Shown here: positions 9,063 to 17,888 of the stretch, one piece after another
Numbering within the stretch: the stretch's first letter is position 1
Layout: each line of letters starts with the position of its first letter
Notes under the pieces: generated by a model
Told to the model about the DNA's origin: nothing
Database searches by the model: none
What the model saw: the letters and a program-made list of their open reading frames with translations, nothing else
From: Paenibacillus_V sp046244365
GTDB taxonomy: Bacteria > Bacillota > Bacilli > Paenibacillales > NBRC-103111
Direction: 5' to 3'
Length of the DNA: 64,000 bases
NCBI RefSeq assembly: GCF_046244365.1
Contig: NZ_CP176395.1
Span: forward strand, 620,001 to 684,000
Translations under genes and position numbers: made by a program

Positions 9063-9548
9063 ATGCCGAACAGCCCGAACGGTCCGTTCACGCATATGAA
9101 CGAGCAGGGCAGGGCGCGCATGGTCGACGTTTCGGACAAGCAGGAAACGAAGCGCAGTGCGGAAGCCGTGACGACGGTGCGGATGCGGCCGGAGACGCTT
9201 GCAGCGATCAAGGAAGGAAATATTGCCAAAGGCGATGTGCTGGCGGTCGCCCAGGTTGCGGGAATCATGGCGGCAAAAAAAACGCCGGATTGGATTCCGA
9301 TGTGCCATCCGCTTCAATTGACCGGCGTCGATATCCGTTATACCGATAACGGCAACGATCTGCTTCACATTAGCGCTATCGTCAAGACAACGGGACAAAC
9401 GGGCGTGGAGATGGAGGCGCTGACGGCGGTTTCCGCCGCCGCGCTGACCGTTTACGATATGTGCAAGGCGCTGCAAAAAGATATGGAGATCGGCCCGACG
9501 ATGCTGCTTGCCAAAACAGGCGGCAAATCCGGCGATTTTGCAAGGTAG
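9063..9548 (+). CDS. moaC: Cyclic pyranopterin monophosphate synthase accessory/lyase MoaC
   Basis: MoaC acts with MoaA to turn GTP into cyclic pyranopterin monophosphate, the first step of molybdopterin synthesis. At 161 residues it is full length. Diagnostic segments are MVDVSDK, the catalytic MCHPLQLTGVDI, and VEMEALTAVSAAALTVYDMCKAL near the C-terminus, containing the conserved Asp and Lys. The start is supported by GAAGGGAAGAGGG upstream. It is followed after 33 bases by the moaB-type gene, and then a MoeA-like gene that overlaps it, forming a small cofactor operon. MoaA itself is not in the window. Confidence 0.96.
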   Translation: MPNSPNGPFTHMNEQGRARMVDVSDKQETKRSAEAVTTVRMRPETLAAIKEGNIAKGDVLAVAQVAGIMAAKKTPDWIPMCHPLQLTGVDIRYTDNGNDLLHISAIVKTTGQTGVEMEALTAVSAAALTVYDMCKALQKDMEIGPTMLLAKTGGKSGDFAR

Positions 9549-9581
9549 TTTCCAGTATATTGCGAGGAGAGGGTGAACGAC

Positions 9582-10076
9582 ATGCGCTGGAAGGTTGCGA
9601 TTTTGACCGCAAGTGACAAAGGCTTTCGCGGGGAAAGAGAAGACACGAGCGCGCAGGTTATTCGCGAGCTTGTGGACGAGGAAATGAATGGCGAAATCAT
9701 CGAATACCGTATCGTGCCCGATGAAATGGATGAGATCATGGCGGCTTTGATCGAGATGACCGACTACTACAAAGCCGATCTGATTCTTACGACAGGCGGG
9801 ACCGGCCTCGCTCCACGCGACGTTACGCCGGAAGCGACGCTGCAAGTCATCGACAGGCTGGCACCGGGGTTTGCCGAGGCTATGCGCTACAAGTCGATGC
9901 AGAAGGTGCCCCAGGCGATGCTTTCACGGGCGGTGTCCGGTATCCGCAACCGCACGCTCATTCTCAATCTTCCGGGAAGTCCGAAGGGCGTACACGAAAA
10001 CCTGATGGCCGTCATGGACCAGCTGCCGCATGCGCTCAGCATTTTGACGGAGCGGGAGAAGGAGCACGACCTATGA
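9582..10076 (+). CDS. moaB: MoaB/MogA-type molybdopterin adenylyltransferase
   Basis: This family adenylylates molybdopterin before molybdenum insertion. The protein has 164 residues and a single MoCF-binding domain with the signature LTTGGTGLAPRDVTPEA near residues 68-84 and the C-terminal NLPGSPKG segment. ATG 9582 is preferred over the in-frame GTG at 9573 because GGAGAGGG then lies at normal spacing. The stop codon overlaps the start of the downstream MoeA-like gene (ATGA), indicating translational coupling. Confidence 0.94.
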   Translation: MRWKVAILTASDKGFRGEREDTSAQVIRELVDEEMNGEIIEYRIVPDEMDEIMAALIEMTDYYKADLILTTGGTGLAPRDVTPEATLQVIDRLAPGFAEAMRYKSMQKVPQAMLSRAVSGIRNRTLILNLPGSPKGVHENLMAVMDQLPHALSILTEREKEHDL

Positions 10077-11104
10077 AGCGTGAGACGTCCATGCTGCAAG
10101 AGGTCAGGGTGGAGGACGCGGTCGGCATGGTGCTGGCGCACGATCTGACGCAAATCATTCCCGGCCAGTTCAAGGGACGCTTGTTCAAGAAAGGCCATGT
10201 CATCCGCGAAGACGACATTCCCGCCCTTCTGAGCATAGGCAAAGAGCATATTTACACGATGCACCTTGAGCCCGGCTATCTGCATGAGGATGAAGCCGCC
10301 GAGCGGATGGCCAAAGCGTTTGCCGGCAGCAACGTGGAGCTTAGCGAGCCGCATGAAGGGAAAATTAACCTGAAAGCGGCCGTGGACGGGATCGTCAAAA
10401 TCGATCCGGCGTTCGTCGATCGGGTCAATTCGATACCGTTCGCCGTTTTGGCCACATTAAAGACAAACACCCCCGTCAAAAAACAACAAAAAATTGCCGG
10501 AACCCGCGTCATTCCGCTTATTATGGAAGAAGAAAGCGTTTTACAAATCGAGTCGTTGGCGGTACAATGGAGACAAACCGATAAGTCGTCTGATGACTTA
10601 GGGTCTCCGGTATCGGTCAAGCCGTTTCGCCGGTTGAAGGTCGGGCTTATTACGACAGGCAGCGAGGTGTACGGCGGACGCATACAGGATAAGTTCGGAC
10701 CCGTCGTGAAACGGAAGGTCGAGGAATTCGGCTCGGAAATCATCGAGCAGCGTTTCGCCCCTGACGAGAGCGACAGGATCGTTCAGGAAATTCGGTATTT
10801 CCTTGAACGGGAGGCGGATTTGATTCTTCTGACTGGAGGGATGTCCGTTGATCCGGACGACCGGACCCCGGGTGCCATACAGCGGGCCGGCGCGCGCGTA
10901 ATCAGCTACGGAACACCGATGCTTCCGGGTTCTATGCTTATGATGGCGTATATCGGCCGTACTCCTGTGATGGGGCTGCCGGGATGTGTGATGCACGATC
11001 CATTTACGTCGTTTGATGTCCTGCTGCCACGAATATGCGCTGGCGAAGAAATTGTCCTTGCGGATATCACATCGCTTGGTTATGGCGGGCTTTACGGCTG
11101 TTGA
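10073..11104 (+). CDS. MoeA-like molybdopterin-binding protein
   Basis: 343 residues. The C-terminal half (about 190-335) is a MoCF-binding fold with ITTGSEVYGG, LLTGGMSVDPDD and PGSMLM, the type used in MoeA to bind adenylylated molybdopterin. The N-terminal half differs from canonical MoeA and lacks its complete domain set; homologues of this short type are annotated simply as molybdopterin-binding proteins. It overlaps moaB by 4 bases and so belongs to the same operon. A role in molybdate insertion or in sensing the cofactor is inferred from context and not proven by sequence. Confidence 0.85.
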   Translation: MKRETSMLQEVRVEDAVGMVLAHDLTQIIPGQFKGRLFKKGHVIREDDIPALLSIGKEHIYTMHLEPGYLHEDEAAERMAKAFAGSNVELSEPHEGKINLKAAVDGIVKIDPAFVDRVNSIPFAVLATLKTNTPVKKQQKIAGTRVIPLIMEEESVLQIESLAVQWRQTDKSSDDLGSPVSVKPFRRLKVGLITTGSEVYGGRIQDKFGPVVKRKVEEFGSEIIEQRFAPDESDRIVQEIRYFLEREADLILLTGGMSVDPDDRTPGAIQRAGARVISYGTPMLPGSMLMMAYIGRTPVMGLPGCVMHDPFTSFDVLLPRICAGEEIVLADITSLGYGGLYGC

Positions 11105-11141
11105 GCCTTGAAATTACATTTTATTAAGGGAGTGAATGATC

Positions 11142-11393
11142 ATGCCTAGTATCGGACCTACTGGATTTATTTTAATTATTTTGGTGGCTCTGCTCTTGTT
11201 CGGACCTAGCAAGCTTCCGGAGCTCGGACGCGCATTCGGCAAAACGCTCCGCGAATTCAAGAACGGCGCTAAAGAACTCGTAGGCAATTCGGATGACGAC
11301 CAGCAGCGCAAAGAAATCCGTACGGATGAAGTAAAAGTTCACGACGTCAAATCCGAAGCAAGACCGGTTGAAAGCAAACGCCTGCCTGACTAA
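11142..11393 (+). CDS. tatA: Sec-independent protein translocase TatA
   Basis: An 83-residue protein with one N-terminal membrane helix, the hinge FGPSKLPELGRAFGKTLREFK that forms the amphipathic helix, and a polar, charged tail. TatA multimers form the pore for folded proteins. ATG 11142 is chosen over ATG 11136 because AAGGGAG lies 9 bases before it. It follows the cofactor genes by 37 bases and precedes tatC by 163 bases, giving a minimal TatA-TatC system typical of Firmicutes. No tatB is expected in this group. Confidence 0.94.
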   Translation: MPSIGPTGFILIILVALLLFGPSKLPELGRAFGKTLREFKNGAKELVGNSDDDQQRKEIRTDEVKVHDVKSEARPVESKRLPD

Positions 11394-11556
11394 GCGTTGC
11401 TCATCTCGATTGCAAAAGGTTAGGACATACTTAGAGAGAGGTAGCAATAGCCTCTTAGACGATAGTGGAGCGGTAAACGATGGCTTCCGAAGTCGTTGTT
11501 CGATGATTTACTAGGCGGACGAAGCCGTTTATCCTCGTGGATAGGTTGGTGAATAC

Positions 11557-12312
11557 ATGCAAGACGATCAAATGTCCCTGGTCGAGCATTTGACCGAGCT
11601 CCGCAAACGTATGCTTTGGGTGCTCGTCGTTCTCGTGCTCGCGATGATCGGGGGCTTTTTTGCCGCCGATTATTTGCTCGAATATCTCAAAAGCATCAAG
11701 CCGGCCTCCGACATGTCCTGGCATGCCTTTTCGCTCTGGGACGGGATTCGGATTTATATGCAGTTCGCCTTCTTAATTGCGCTCGTCGTTACGATACCGT
11801 TCGCGTTGTTTCATCTATGGTCGTTCGTGAAGCCGGGCTTGCGCCGGGAAGAGCAGAGCGCCACGCTTCGGTACATTCCGTTCACCGTGCTGCTGTTTTT
11901 AGTGGGGCTCGCCTTTTCATACTTTGTGGTGTTCCCTATGGCATTTTACTTCACATCGGGCGTGAACAAGAATTTGCAGCTAACGGAAACATACGGAATC
12001 ACGCAATATTTTACGTTTATGTTCAATATTTTACTGCCGGTTTCGCTCTTGTTCGAGCTTCCGATCGTCGTCATGTTCTTGACCCGGCTTCGGATCTTGA
12101 ACCCGATGCGTCTGCGCAAGCTGCGCCGGTACGCATACGTGGTGCTTGTCGTCGTTGCGACGTTAGTCACCCCGCCTGACTTTATTTCGGACATACTGGT
12201 CGCCATCCCGCTTATCGTTCTGTACGAAATCAGCGTGCTTCTCTCCTCCGTGGTATACAGGAAGCAGCGCGAGAAAGATCTCGCTTGGGAAGCGGAATTC
12301 GGCGCCAAATAA
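11557..12312 (+). CDS. tatC: Sec-independent protein translocase TatC
   Basis: A 251-residue polytopic membrane protein with six predicted helices. The N-terminal cytoplasmic SLVEHLTELRKRM motif (twin-arginine signal contact surface), the FVKPGL loop and the VTPPD segment near residue 207 are characteristic of TatC. It is the signal-peptide receptor of the Tat pathway. The ribosome site is weak (GGTTGGTG). The 163 bases between tatA and tatC contain no gene or strong terminator. An intrinsic terminator follows at 12316. Confidence 0.95.
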   Translation: MQDDQMSLVEHLTELRKRMLWVLVVLVLAMIGGFFAADYLLEYLKSIKPASDMSWHAFSLWDGIRIYMQFAFLIALVVTIPFALFHLWSFVKPGLRREEQSATLRYIPFTVLLFLVGLAFSYFVVFPMAFYFTSGVNKNLQLTETYGITQYFTFMFNILLPVSLLFELPIVVMFLTRLRILNPMRLRKLRRYAYVVLVVVATLVTPPDFISDILVAIPLIVLYEISVLLSSVVYRKQREKDLAWEAEFGAK

Positions 12313-12315
12313 CGG

Positions 12316-12341
12316 CACACCTTCGGGTGTGTTTTTCTTTT
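12316..12341 (+). terminator. Intrinsic terminator after tatC
   Basis: A 6-bp stem CACACC/GGTGTG closed by a stable TTCG tetraloop (12316-12331) is followed immediately by a T-rich run. It lies just after the tatC stop codon. Confidence 0.85.
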
Positions 12342-12486
12342 GTCGAAAAATAGCGTAAACGGGACGGTTCCGCGAAGAAAGAAATGTCGTATTTCGTCGC
12401 TATATCGCAGAAATCATGGAATAGAATCATTGACGATGGCTAAAATGATGAGGGCTGATTTTTTTCCGAATTTCCATCCAAACCAC

Positions 12487-12515
12487 TTGCAAAATAAACC
12501 CAAGTTGATTATCAT
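12487..12515 (+). promoter_or_regulatory. Probable SigA promoter of groESL
   Basis: TTGCAA (12487-12492) and TATCAT (12510-12515) are 17 bases apart. Transcription would begin just before the CIRCE operator, the usual arrangement for HrcA-controlled promoters. Confidence 0.6.
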
Positions 12516-12526
12516 AAGAATTGTTG

Positions 12527-12553
12527 TTAGCACTGACCGATCGTGAGTGCTAA
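12527..12553. promoter_or_regulatory. CIRCE operator (HrcA binding site)
   Basis: Inverted repeat TTAGCACTG - 9 bases - GAGTGCTAA. It matches the CIRCE consensus TTAGCACTC-N9-GAGTGCTAA except for the last base of the left arm. It is 57 bases upstream of groES. HrcA represses chaperonin operons through this element in Gram-positive bacteria. Confidence 0.95.
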
Positions 12554-12609
12554 CGCATCTAACATAACTTTCTACTAAACCCAACATATTTAAAGGAGGC
12601 TATTTACCC

Positions 12610-12891
12610 ATGATCAGACCGTTAGGCGATCGCGTAGTACTTGAAGCAGTAGCAAAAGAGGAGACCACCGCAAGCGGCATCGTTCTGCCGGATACAGCGA
12701 AGGAAAAGCCTCAAGAAGGCAAAATCGTGGCTGTCGGCAACGGCACGCTGAAGGATGGCGAACGTATTCCGCTGGAAGTTCAAGTTGGCGACCGCGTTCT
12801 GTTCTCCAAATATGCCGGCACCGAAGTGAAATTCGAAGGCAGAGAGCTGCTTATCATGCGCGAAAGCGATATTTTGGCGGTGTTGGGATAA
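12610..12891 (+). CDS. groES: Co-chaperonin GroES
   Basis: The 93-residue lid subunit of the GroEL/GroES folding chamber. The N-terminus (IRPLGDRVV), the mobile loop with the TASGIVLPDTAKEKPQ segment, and the C-terminal ESDILAV are typical. A strong AAAGGAGG ribosome site precedes it. It is the first gene of the groESL operon and is controlled by the CIRCE element at 12527. Confidence 0.98.
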   Translation: MIRPLGDRVVLEAVAKEETTASGIVLPDTAKEKPQEGKIVAVGNGTLKDGERIPLEVQVGDRVLFSKYAGTEVKFEGRELLIMRESDILAVLG

Positions 12892-12932
12892 TAGTTCGCG
12901 TCAGCGAAACGACTTCGAAAGCGTAGGCTTTA

Positions 12933-12948
12933 CTTTGCTTAAGCAAAG
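12933..12948. repeat. Palindrome in the groES-groEL spacer
   Basis: A perfect 16-base palindrome (CTTTGCTT/AAGCAAAG) lies in the 129-base groES-groEL gap, flanked on both sides by TTCGAA-containing sequence that extends the potential stem. It has no U-tail, so it is more likely an mRNA folding or processing element than a terminator. Confidence 0.5.
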
Positions 12949-13020
12949 CGGCTTCGAAACTCCTATATGCCCATACCTGTAGCTTGTCCATAAATTAATT
13001 ATTCGGGAGGTATTTGTCTC

Positions 13021-14649
13021 ATGGCAAAAGATATCAAGTTCAGCGAAGACGCACGTCGCGCAATGCTTCGTGGTGTTGACGCACTGGCAAACGCAGTAAA
13101 AGTGACGCTCGGACCGAAAGGCCGCAACGTCGTTCTGGAGAAAAAATTCGGCAGCCCGCTCATCACCAATGACGGCGTGACGATCGCTAAAGAAATCGAG
13201 CTGGAAGACGCATTCGAGAACATGGGTGCGCAACTGGTTAAAGAAGTAGCTACCAAAACAAACGACGTTGCCGGCGACGGAACGACGACGGCTACCGTTC
13301 TGGCACAAGCGATGATTCGCGAAGGCCTCAAAAACGTAACGGCTGGCGCTAACCCGATGGTTATCCGCAAAGGGATCGACAAAGCGGTTAGAGCGGCTGT
13401 TGAAGAGCTGAGAAGCATTGCGAAGCCGATCGAAGGCAAGCAATCCATCGCACAAGTTGCTGCTATTTCCTCCGCTGACGACGAAGTCGGCCAACTGATC
13501 GCGGAAGCGATGGAGAAAGTCGGCAAAGACGGCGTCATTACCGTAGAAGAATCCAAAGGCTTCGCTACCGAGCTTGAAGTGGTAGAAGGCATGCAATTCG
13601 ATCGCGGCTACATTTCCCCGTACATGATTACCGATACGGACAAAATGGAAGCAGTTCTCGATACTCCATACATCCTCATCACCGACAAGAAAATCAGCAA
13701 CATCCAAGAAATTCTTCCGGTGCTCGAGAAAGTGGTACAATCCGGCAAGCAATTGCTGATCATCGCAGAAGACGTGGAAGGCGAAGCTCAAGCTACGCTG
13801 ATCGTGAACAAACTGCGCGGCACGTTCACTTGCGTGGCTGTTAAAGCTCCTGGCTTTGGCGACCGCCGCAAAGCGATGCTGCAGGATATCGCTGCTTTGA
13901 CTGGCGGCCAAGTGATCACCGAGGAGCTCGGCCTTGAGCTGAAATCCACTCGCGTCGACCAACTGGGTAGCGCGCGTCAAGTCCGCATCACGAAAGAAAA
14001 CACGATCATCGTTGACGGTGCAGGCGACAAGAAAGACATCGGCGCTCGCATTTCGCAAATCCGTTCGCAACTGGAAGAAACGACTTCCGATTTCGATAAA
14101 GAAAAGCTGCAAGAGCGTCTTGCCAAGCTTGCTGGCGGCGTAGCCGTTATCAAAGTAGGCGCAGCTACCGAAACCGAGCTGAAAGAGCGCAAATTGCGCA
14201 TCGAGGACGCTTTGAACGCGACTCGCGCTGCAGTTGAAGAAGGTATCGTAGCAGGCGGCGGTACGGCGCTTGTGAACGTATTCGCAGCAGTTGCCGGTGT
14301 GAAAGCCGACGGCGACGAAAAAACAGGCGTTAACATCGTGCTTCGCGCTCTGGAAGAGCCGGTTCGCACAATCGCCGCTAACGCAGGCCAAGAAGGCTCC
14401 GTTATCGTTGAGCGTCTGAAAAAAGAAGCTACCGGCGTAGGCTACAACGCAGCTACCGGCGACTGGGTTAACATGATCGAAGCAGGTATCGTAGACCCTG
14501 CGAAAGTAACCCGTTCCGCACTGCAAAACGCTGCATCCGTTGCAGCTATGTTCCTCACTACCGAAGCGGTTATCGCCGACAAACCGGAAAAAGACAAACC
14601 GGCTATGCCTGACATGGGCGGCATGGGCGGAATGGGCGGCATGATGTAA
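13021..14649 (+). CDS. groEL: Chaperonin GroEL
   Basis: The 542-residue 60-kDa chaperonin subunit. The N-terminal AKDIKFSEDARRAM, the ATP-binding DGTTT (residues about 86-90), the apical domain, and the flexible C-terminal Gly-Gly-Met repeats are all present. The start follows a CGGGAGG ribosome site. It is translated from the groESL transcript and ends before a strong terminator at 14714. Codon choice is strongly biased, as expected of a highly expressed gene. Confidence 0.99.
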   Translation: MAKDIKFSEDARRAMLRGVDALANAVKVTLGPKGRNVVLEKKFGSPLITNDGVTIAKEIELEDAFENMGAQLVKEVATKTNDVAGDGTTTATVLAQAMIREGLKNVTAGANPMVIRKGIDKAVRAAVEELRSIAKPIEGKQSIAQVAAISSADDEVGQLIAEAMEKVGKDGVITVEESKGFATELEVVEGMQFDRGYISPYMITDTDKMEAVLDTPYILITDKKISNIQEILPVLEKVVQSGKQLLIIAEDVEGEAQATLIVNKLRGTFTCVAVKAPGFGDRRKAMLQDIAALTGGQVITEELGLELKSTRVDQLGSARQVRITKENTIIVDGAGDKKDIGARISQIRSQLEETTSDFDKEKLQERLAKLAGGVAVIKVGAATETELKERKLRIEDALNATRAAVEEGIVAGGGTALVNVFAAVAGVKADGDEKTGVNIVLRALEEPVRTIAANAGQEGSVIVERLKKEATGVGYNAATGDWVNMIEAGIVDPAKVTRSALQNAASVAAMFLTTEAVIADKPEKDKPAMPDMGGMGGMGGMM

Positions 14650-14713
14650 GAAGGGCGACAAGCCCTTATGCATTAAGGCTTCCGGTTTCGGAAACGCCGT
14701 TATAGCAATGATA

Positions 14714-14758
14714 AGAGACCTTGCATGAGTTCCTCGAACTTATGCAAGGTCTCTTTTT
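14714..14758 (+). terminator. Intrinsic terminator of the groESL operon
   Basis: Perfect 13-base arms AGAGACCTTGCAT (14714-14726) and its complement (14742-14754) enclose a 15-base loop, followed by a T run. Confidence 0.92.
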
Positions 14759-15069
14759 GTTCTTCTCCCTATAATTGTTTAACCTTTTTACAGAACGAAA
14801 GGACTCAAACACAAAAAAATGAATGATAACAGGCAGTTTGTGAGATTTTTGAGAGTGTATTTTGCTAAATTTGGTCATATAGTCCCAATTTGTGTTAGCG
14901 ATTCAGTTATTTTCAAGGAATTTGCGGCTATTGTTCAGAAAAAGTTCAGTGGAAAAAAGTACAATATGTCGTATGAAGAACAAAAACGCATAAATTGTCG
15001 AGTGCCATTTGGAGTGTTTTTATTTTGAGTCACCATATTGATACACAAGTTATCAAAGGGAGTACGGAG
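14759..15069. other. AT-rich intergenic stretch upstream of the deacetylase lipoprotein gene
   Basis: About 310 bases of noticeably AT-rich sequence within a GC-rich neighbourhood. It probably holds the promoter of the exopolysaccharide locus, but I find no -35/-10 pair good enough to name. The 69-codon frame at 14819 lacks a ribosome site and recognisable features. Confidence 0.4.
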
Positions 15070-16524
15070 ATGAAGGTATGGAAAGGTAAGTCGCACAACC
15101 CGCTCGGGAGAATCGTCACGATGCTGTTAATACTTGTATTCTTGGCTGGCTGCAGCCTGTTTGGAGGCAGAGCAGAACCCGCCGAGAACGGGAAGGACGG
15201 GAGCGAGACAGCTCAGAAGATCATCCGCTACAGCGGGGAGAAAAGCAAGGCGATACCGTATGTCTATACGGCCAGAAAAGAACTATCCCTTACCTTTAAC
15301 GGCATGGGCGACCAAAAGACGATGAAGCGGTTGCTGGATGAGCTGGACGTCTATCAGGTTAAGGCTACGTTCTTCCTGCCGGGGATGCGGGTGGCGGAAG
15401 AGCCGGATATCGCCAGAGATATTTTGGCAAGAGGCCATGAGATCGAGAACAACACGTTGAATCAGCTGGATATGAGCAAGCTTGGTTATGAGCAGGTTTA
15501 TAAGGAAATTCGGCTGAGCAATGAAATTATCGAGAGAGAGACGGGCGTCTATCCCCGCTATATTCGAACCAAGTCAGGCGATTATACGGACGATGTCCGT
15601 TTGGCTGCCGCTCAGCTCAGCATGGATGCGGTCGTCAGCTACAATATCAATCCGAAGGACCGCGATATGAAAGACGCCAAGACTATCGGAGAGTACGTGG
15701 CAAAGTACATTTCGAGAGGCGGCATCATCACATTAAATACGGATGTGAACCCGGAGGTTATCCCGGCCATCGGTCTCATCGCGAAGGCCGCCGCCGAAAT
15801 CGGCTACAAGCTTATCCCGCTAAACGAGCTGATGAAGAACGGCGGCGAAAGAAAGCCTTTTGAACAGATTTCCGGCTATGATGCGGCTAAAGTAAACCTG
15901 GATTACGAAAACGCAGCGTACAAGCTTATTTATAAGGCCGAGACGAACAAGCAGCAGATCGCTCTCACCTTTGACGATTGGGGCAGCGACAAGACGGTTA
16001 CCAAAATATTGAATATTTTATCCGAGCACGATGTGAAGGCGACGTTCTTCCTGCGGGCGAAAGGCGTCGAGAGCAACCCGAATCTGGCCAGAGCGATGGT
16101 CGAAGGCGGGCATGATGTGGCCAATCATTCCTACAGTCATCCTGTCGTAACGACCTTGACGCCTGAGCAGCTGCAGGAGGATCTCGTAAGGGCTCATCAG
16201 GTCATCACGGAGGCGATACAGCAAAAGCCCGTGATGCTGTTCCGGCCGCCGACGGGAGTCGTAGACGATCAGACAGGCAAGGCGATAGCGGCGGTCGGTT
16301 ATCCGCAGATCGCCATGTATGACGTAACGACGCTCGATTGGGACTCCAATAACAGCGCTGACGATATCGTCAAAGGAATCTTGGATCGGACGCAGAACGG
16401 AAGCGTCATTTTGCTTCATATGCTGGATGATATTCATACGATTGAGGCACTGCCGACTGCCATTGAAAGCCTAAAGCGCAAGGGCTTCACCTTCGTGAAG
16501 ATGGCTGATTTAATCGGCAATTAG
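15070..16524 (+). CDS. Lipoprotein with two NodB-type polysaccharide deacetylase domains
   Basis: 484 residues. ATG 15070 is preceded by AAAGGGAGTACGGAG. A lipoprotein signal ends in LAGC (Cys 28). Two NodB-homology domains follow. The first (about 75-260) keeps the fold pattern (LSLTFNG, KATFFLPG) but has lost the catalytic residues: TFNG instead of TFDD and no HxxxH. The second (about 295-480) is complete, with LTFDDWG, HSYSHP and RPPTG, and ends with the LLHM segment. It probably de-N-acetylates a surface polysaccharide outside the membrane, with the first domain in a binding or structural role. The next gene, 27 bases on, makes a nucleotide-sugar precursor, so this is likely the first gene of an exopolysaccharide operon. 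Confidence 0.9.
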   Translation: MKVWKGKSHNPLGRIVTMLLILVFLAGCSLFGGRAEPAENGKDGSETAQKIIRYSGEKSKAIPYVYTARKELSLTFNGMGDQKTMKRLLDELDVYQVKATFFLPGMRVAEEPDIARDILARGHEIENNTLNQLDMSKLGYEQVYKEIRLSNEIIERETGVYPRYIRTKSGDYTDDVRLAAAQLSMDAVVSYNINPKDRDMKDAKTIGEYVAKYISRGGIITLNTDVNPEVIPAIGLIAKAAAEIGYKLIPLNELMKNGGERKPFEQISGYDAAKVNLDYENAAYKLIYKAETNKQQIALTFDDWGSDKTVTKILNILSEHDVKATFFLRAKGVESNPNLARAMVEGGHDVANHSYSHPVVTTLTPEQLQEDLVRAHQVITEAIQQKPVMLFRPPTGVVDDQTGKAIAAVGYPQIAMYDVTTLDWDSNNSADDIVKGILDRTQNGSVILLHMLDDIHTIEALPTAIESLKRKGFTFVKMADLIGN

Positions 16525-16551
16525 AAATATCGAGATACGGAGCTGGATGCA

Positions 16552-17865
16552 ATGGGGTTATATGAAGAGATCGTCGGCCGGCGAGAGAAGATCGCTGTAG
16601 TCGGCCTTGGTTATGTGGGCTTGCCCATAGCTGTGGCATTTTCGAGAAAAGTAGACGTCATAGGCTTTGATGTGGACACCCGTAAGGTTGAAGGGTACCG
16701 GAAAGGGATCGATGCAACAGGGGACACCGGGGATGCCGCTATTGCGAACTGTTCGGTGGATTTTACCTCGGACGCCGAGAGGCTGGAGGGCGTTCGCTTT
16801 TATATCGTTGCGGTTCCGACGCCGGTTCAGAACGGCAATGTGCCTGATTTGCAGTATGTGCGAAGCGCCAGCCGAATTGTGGGTAGGAAGCTGACCAAAG
16901 GCGCAATCGTCGTCTACGAATCTACGGTTTATCCGGGGGTTACCGAAGAGATCTGTATACCCATTCTGGAGGCGGAGTCCGGCCTGCGCTGCGGAGAGGA
17001 TTTTAAGGTCGGCTATTCGCCGGAGCGGATCAATCCGGGGGACAGCGTCCACCGGTTGGAGAACATCGTCAAGATCGTTTCCGCGATTGACCGGGATGCA
17101 CTAGATGTCGTAGCTAGGATGTACGAGCTCGTCGTTGAAGCCGGCGTATACAGAGCCGAGAGCGTGAAGGTGGCCGAGGCGGCCAAGGTCATCGAGAACG
17201 CCCAGCGTGACCTGAATATCGCCTTTATGAACGAGCTGTCGATGCTGTTTAACCGGATGGAAATCGATACGCAGTCGGTGCTGAAGGCGGCGGGCACCAA
17301 GTGGAATTTTTTGCATTTTAGCCCCGGTCTGGTGGGCGGACACTGCATCGGCATCGATCCTTACTATTTGACGTACAAAGCGGAGGACGCCGGATATCGC
17401 TCCAAAATTATTCTAGCGGCACGACACATCAATGACGGCATGGGTGTCTATATCGCTCAGCAAATCATCAAACTGCTGGTTCGGCTGAGGCTTGATATCA
17501 AGAATGCGAGAGTAGGCGTATTCGGCTTGGCTTATAAGGAAAATTGCCCGGATATCCGCAACTCGAAGGTGATGGACATCATTCATGAGCTCAAGGATTA
17601 CGGGATCATGCCGCTTGTAGCCGATCCTTTAGTGGATGGGAGGCTCGCTTATGAGGAATACGGCATCGAGCTGTCTGCCATGTCTTCTATGAAGGAATTG
17701 GACGTTGCGATCGTAGCCGTCCCGCATCGATTGTTTGCGGAGATGAACGTCATGGATTTTGACAAGCTGTACAGCGGCAGCCAAACGAAGGTCATGATCG
17801 ACGTGAAAGGCATTTATTCCAAAGCGGACTATGAAACCAACGGGTTTGCCTACTGGCGTTTGTAA
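16552..17865 (+). CDS. Nucleotide-sugar dehydrogenase (UDP-N-acetylhexosamine 6-dehydrogenase, WbpO/TviB type)
   Basis: 437 residues with an NAD-binding N-terminus (GLGYVGLP, about 18-25), a central UDP-sugar DH domain, and a C-terminal domain. The catalytic cysteine lies in GGHCIGIDPYY near residue 265. The sequence pattern (SPERINPGD, FGLAYKENCPDIRNSK) fits the branch that oxidises UDP-HexNAc to the uronic acid rather than UDP-glucose dehydrogenase, but the exact hexosamine cannot be decided. It likely supplies an aminouronic acid to the PilZ-linked synthase encoded next (gap about 20 bases). Confidence 0.88.
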   Translation: MGLYEEIVGRREKIAVVGLGYVGLPIAVAFSRKVDVIGFDVDTRKVEGYRKGIDATGDTGDAAIANCSVDFTSDAERLEGVRFYIVAVPTPVQNGNVPDLQYVRSASRIVGRKLTKGAIVVYESTVYPGVTEEICIPILEAESGLRCGEDFKVGYSPERINPGDSVHRLENIVKIVSAIDRDALDVVARMYELVVEAGVYRAESVKVAEAAKVIENAQRDLNIAFMNELSMLFNRMEIDTQSVLKAAGTKWNFLHFSPGLVGGHCIGIDPYYLTYKAEDAGYRSKIILAARHINDGMGVYIAQQIIKLLVRLRLDIKNARVGVFGLAYKENCPDIRNSKVMDIIHELKDYGIMPLVADPLVDGRLAYEEYGIELSAMSSMKELDVAIVAVPHRLFAEMNVMDFDKLYSGSQTKVMIDVKGIYSKADYETNGFAYWRL

Positions 17866-17888
17866 TAATAGGATTGGAGACCGCAGTG

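Noticed and set aside
12901..14673. 590-codon frame antisense to groEL
   Set aside because: A long antisense frame caused by groEL codon bias; no start signals or family.
14819..15028. 69-codon frame in the AT-rich region after groEL
   Set aside because: No Shine-Dalgarno sequence and no recognisable features; likely the leader of the next operon.
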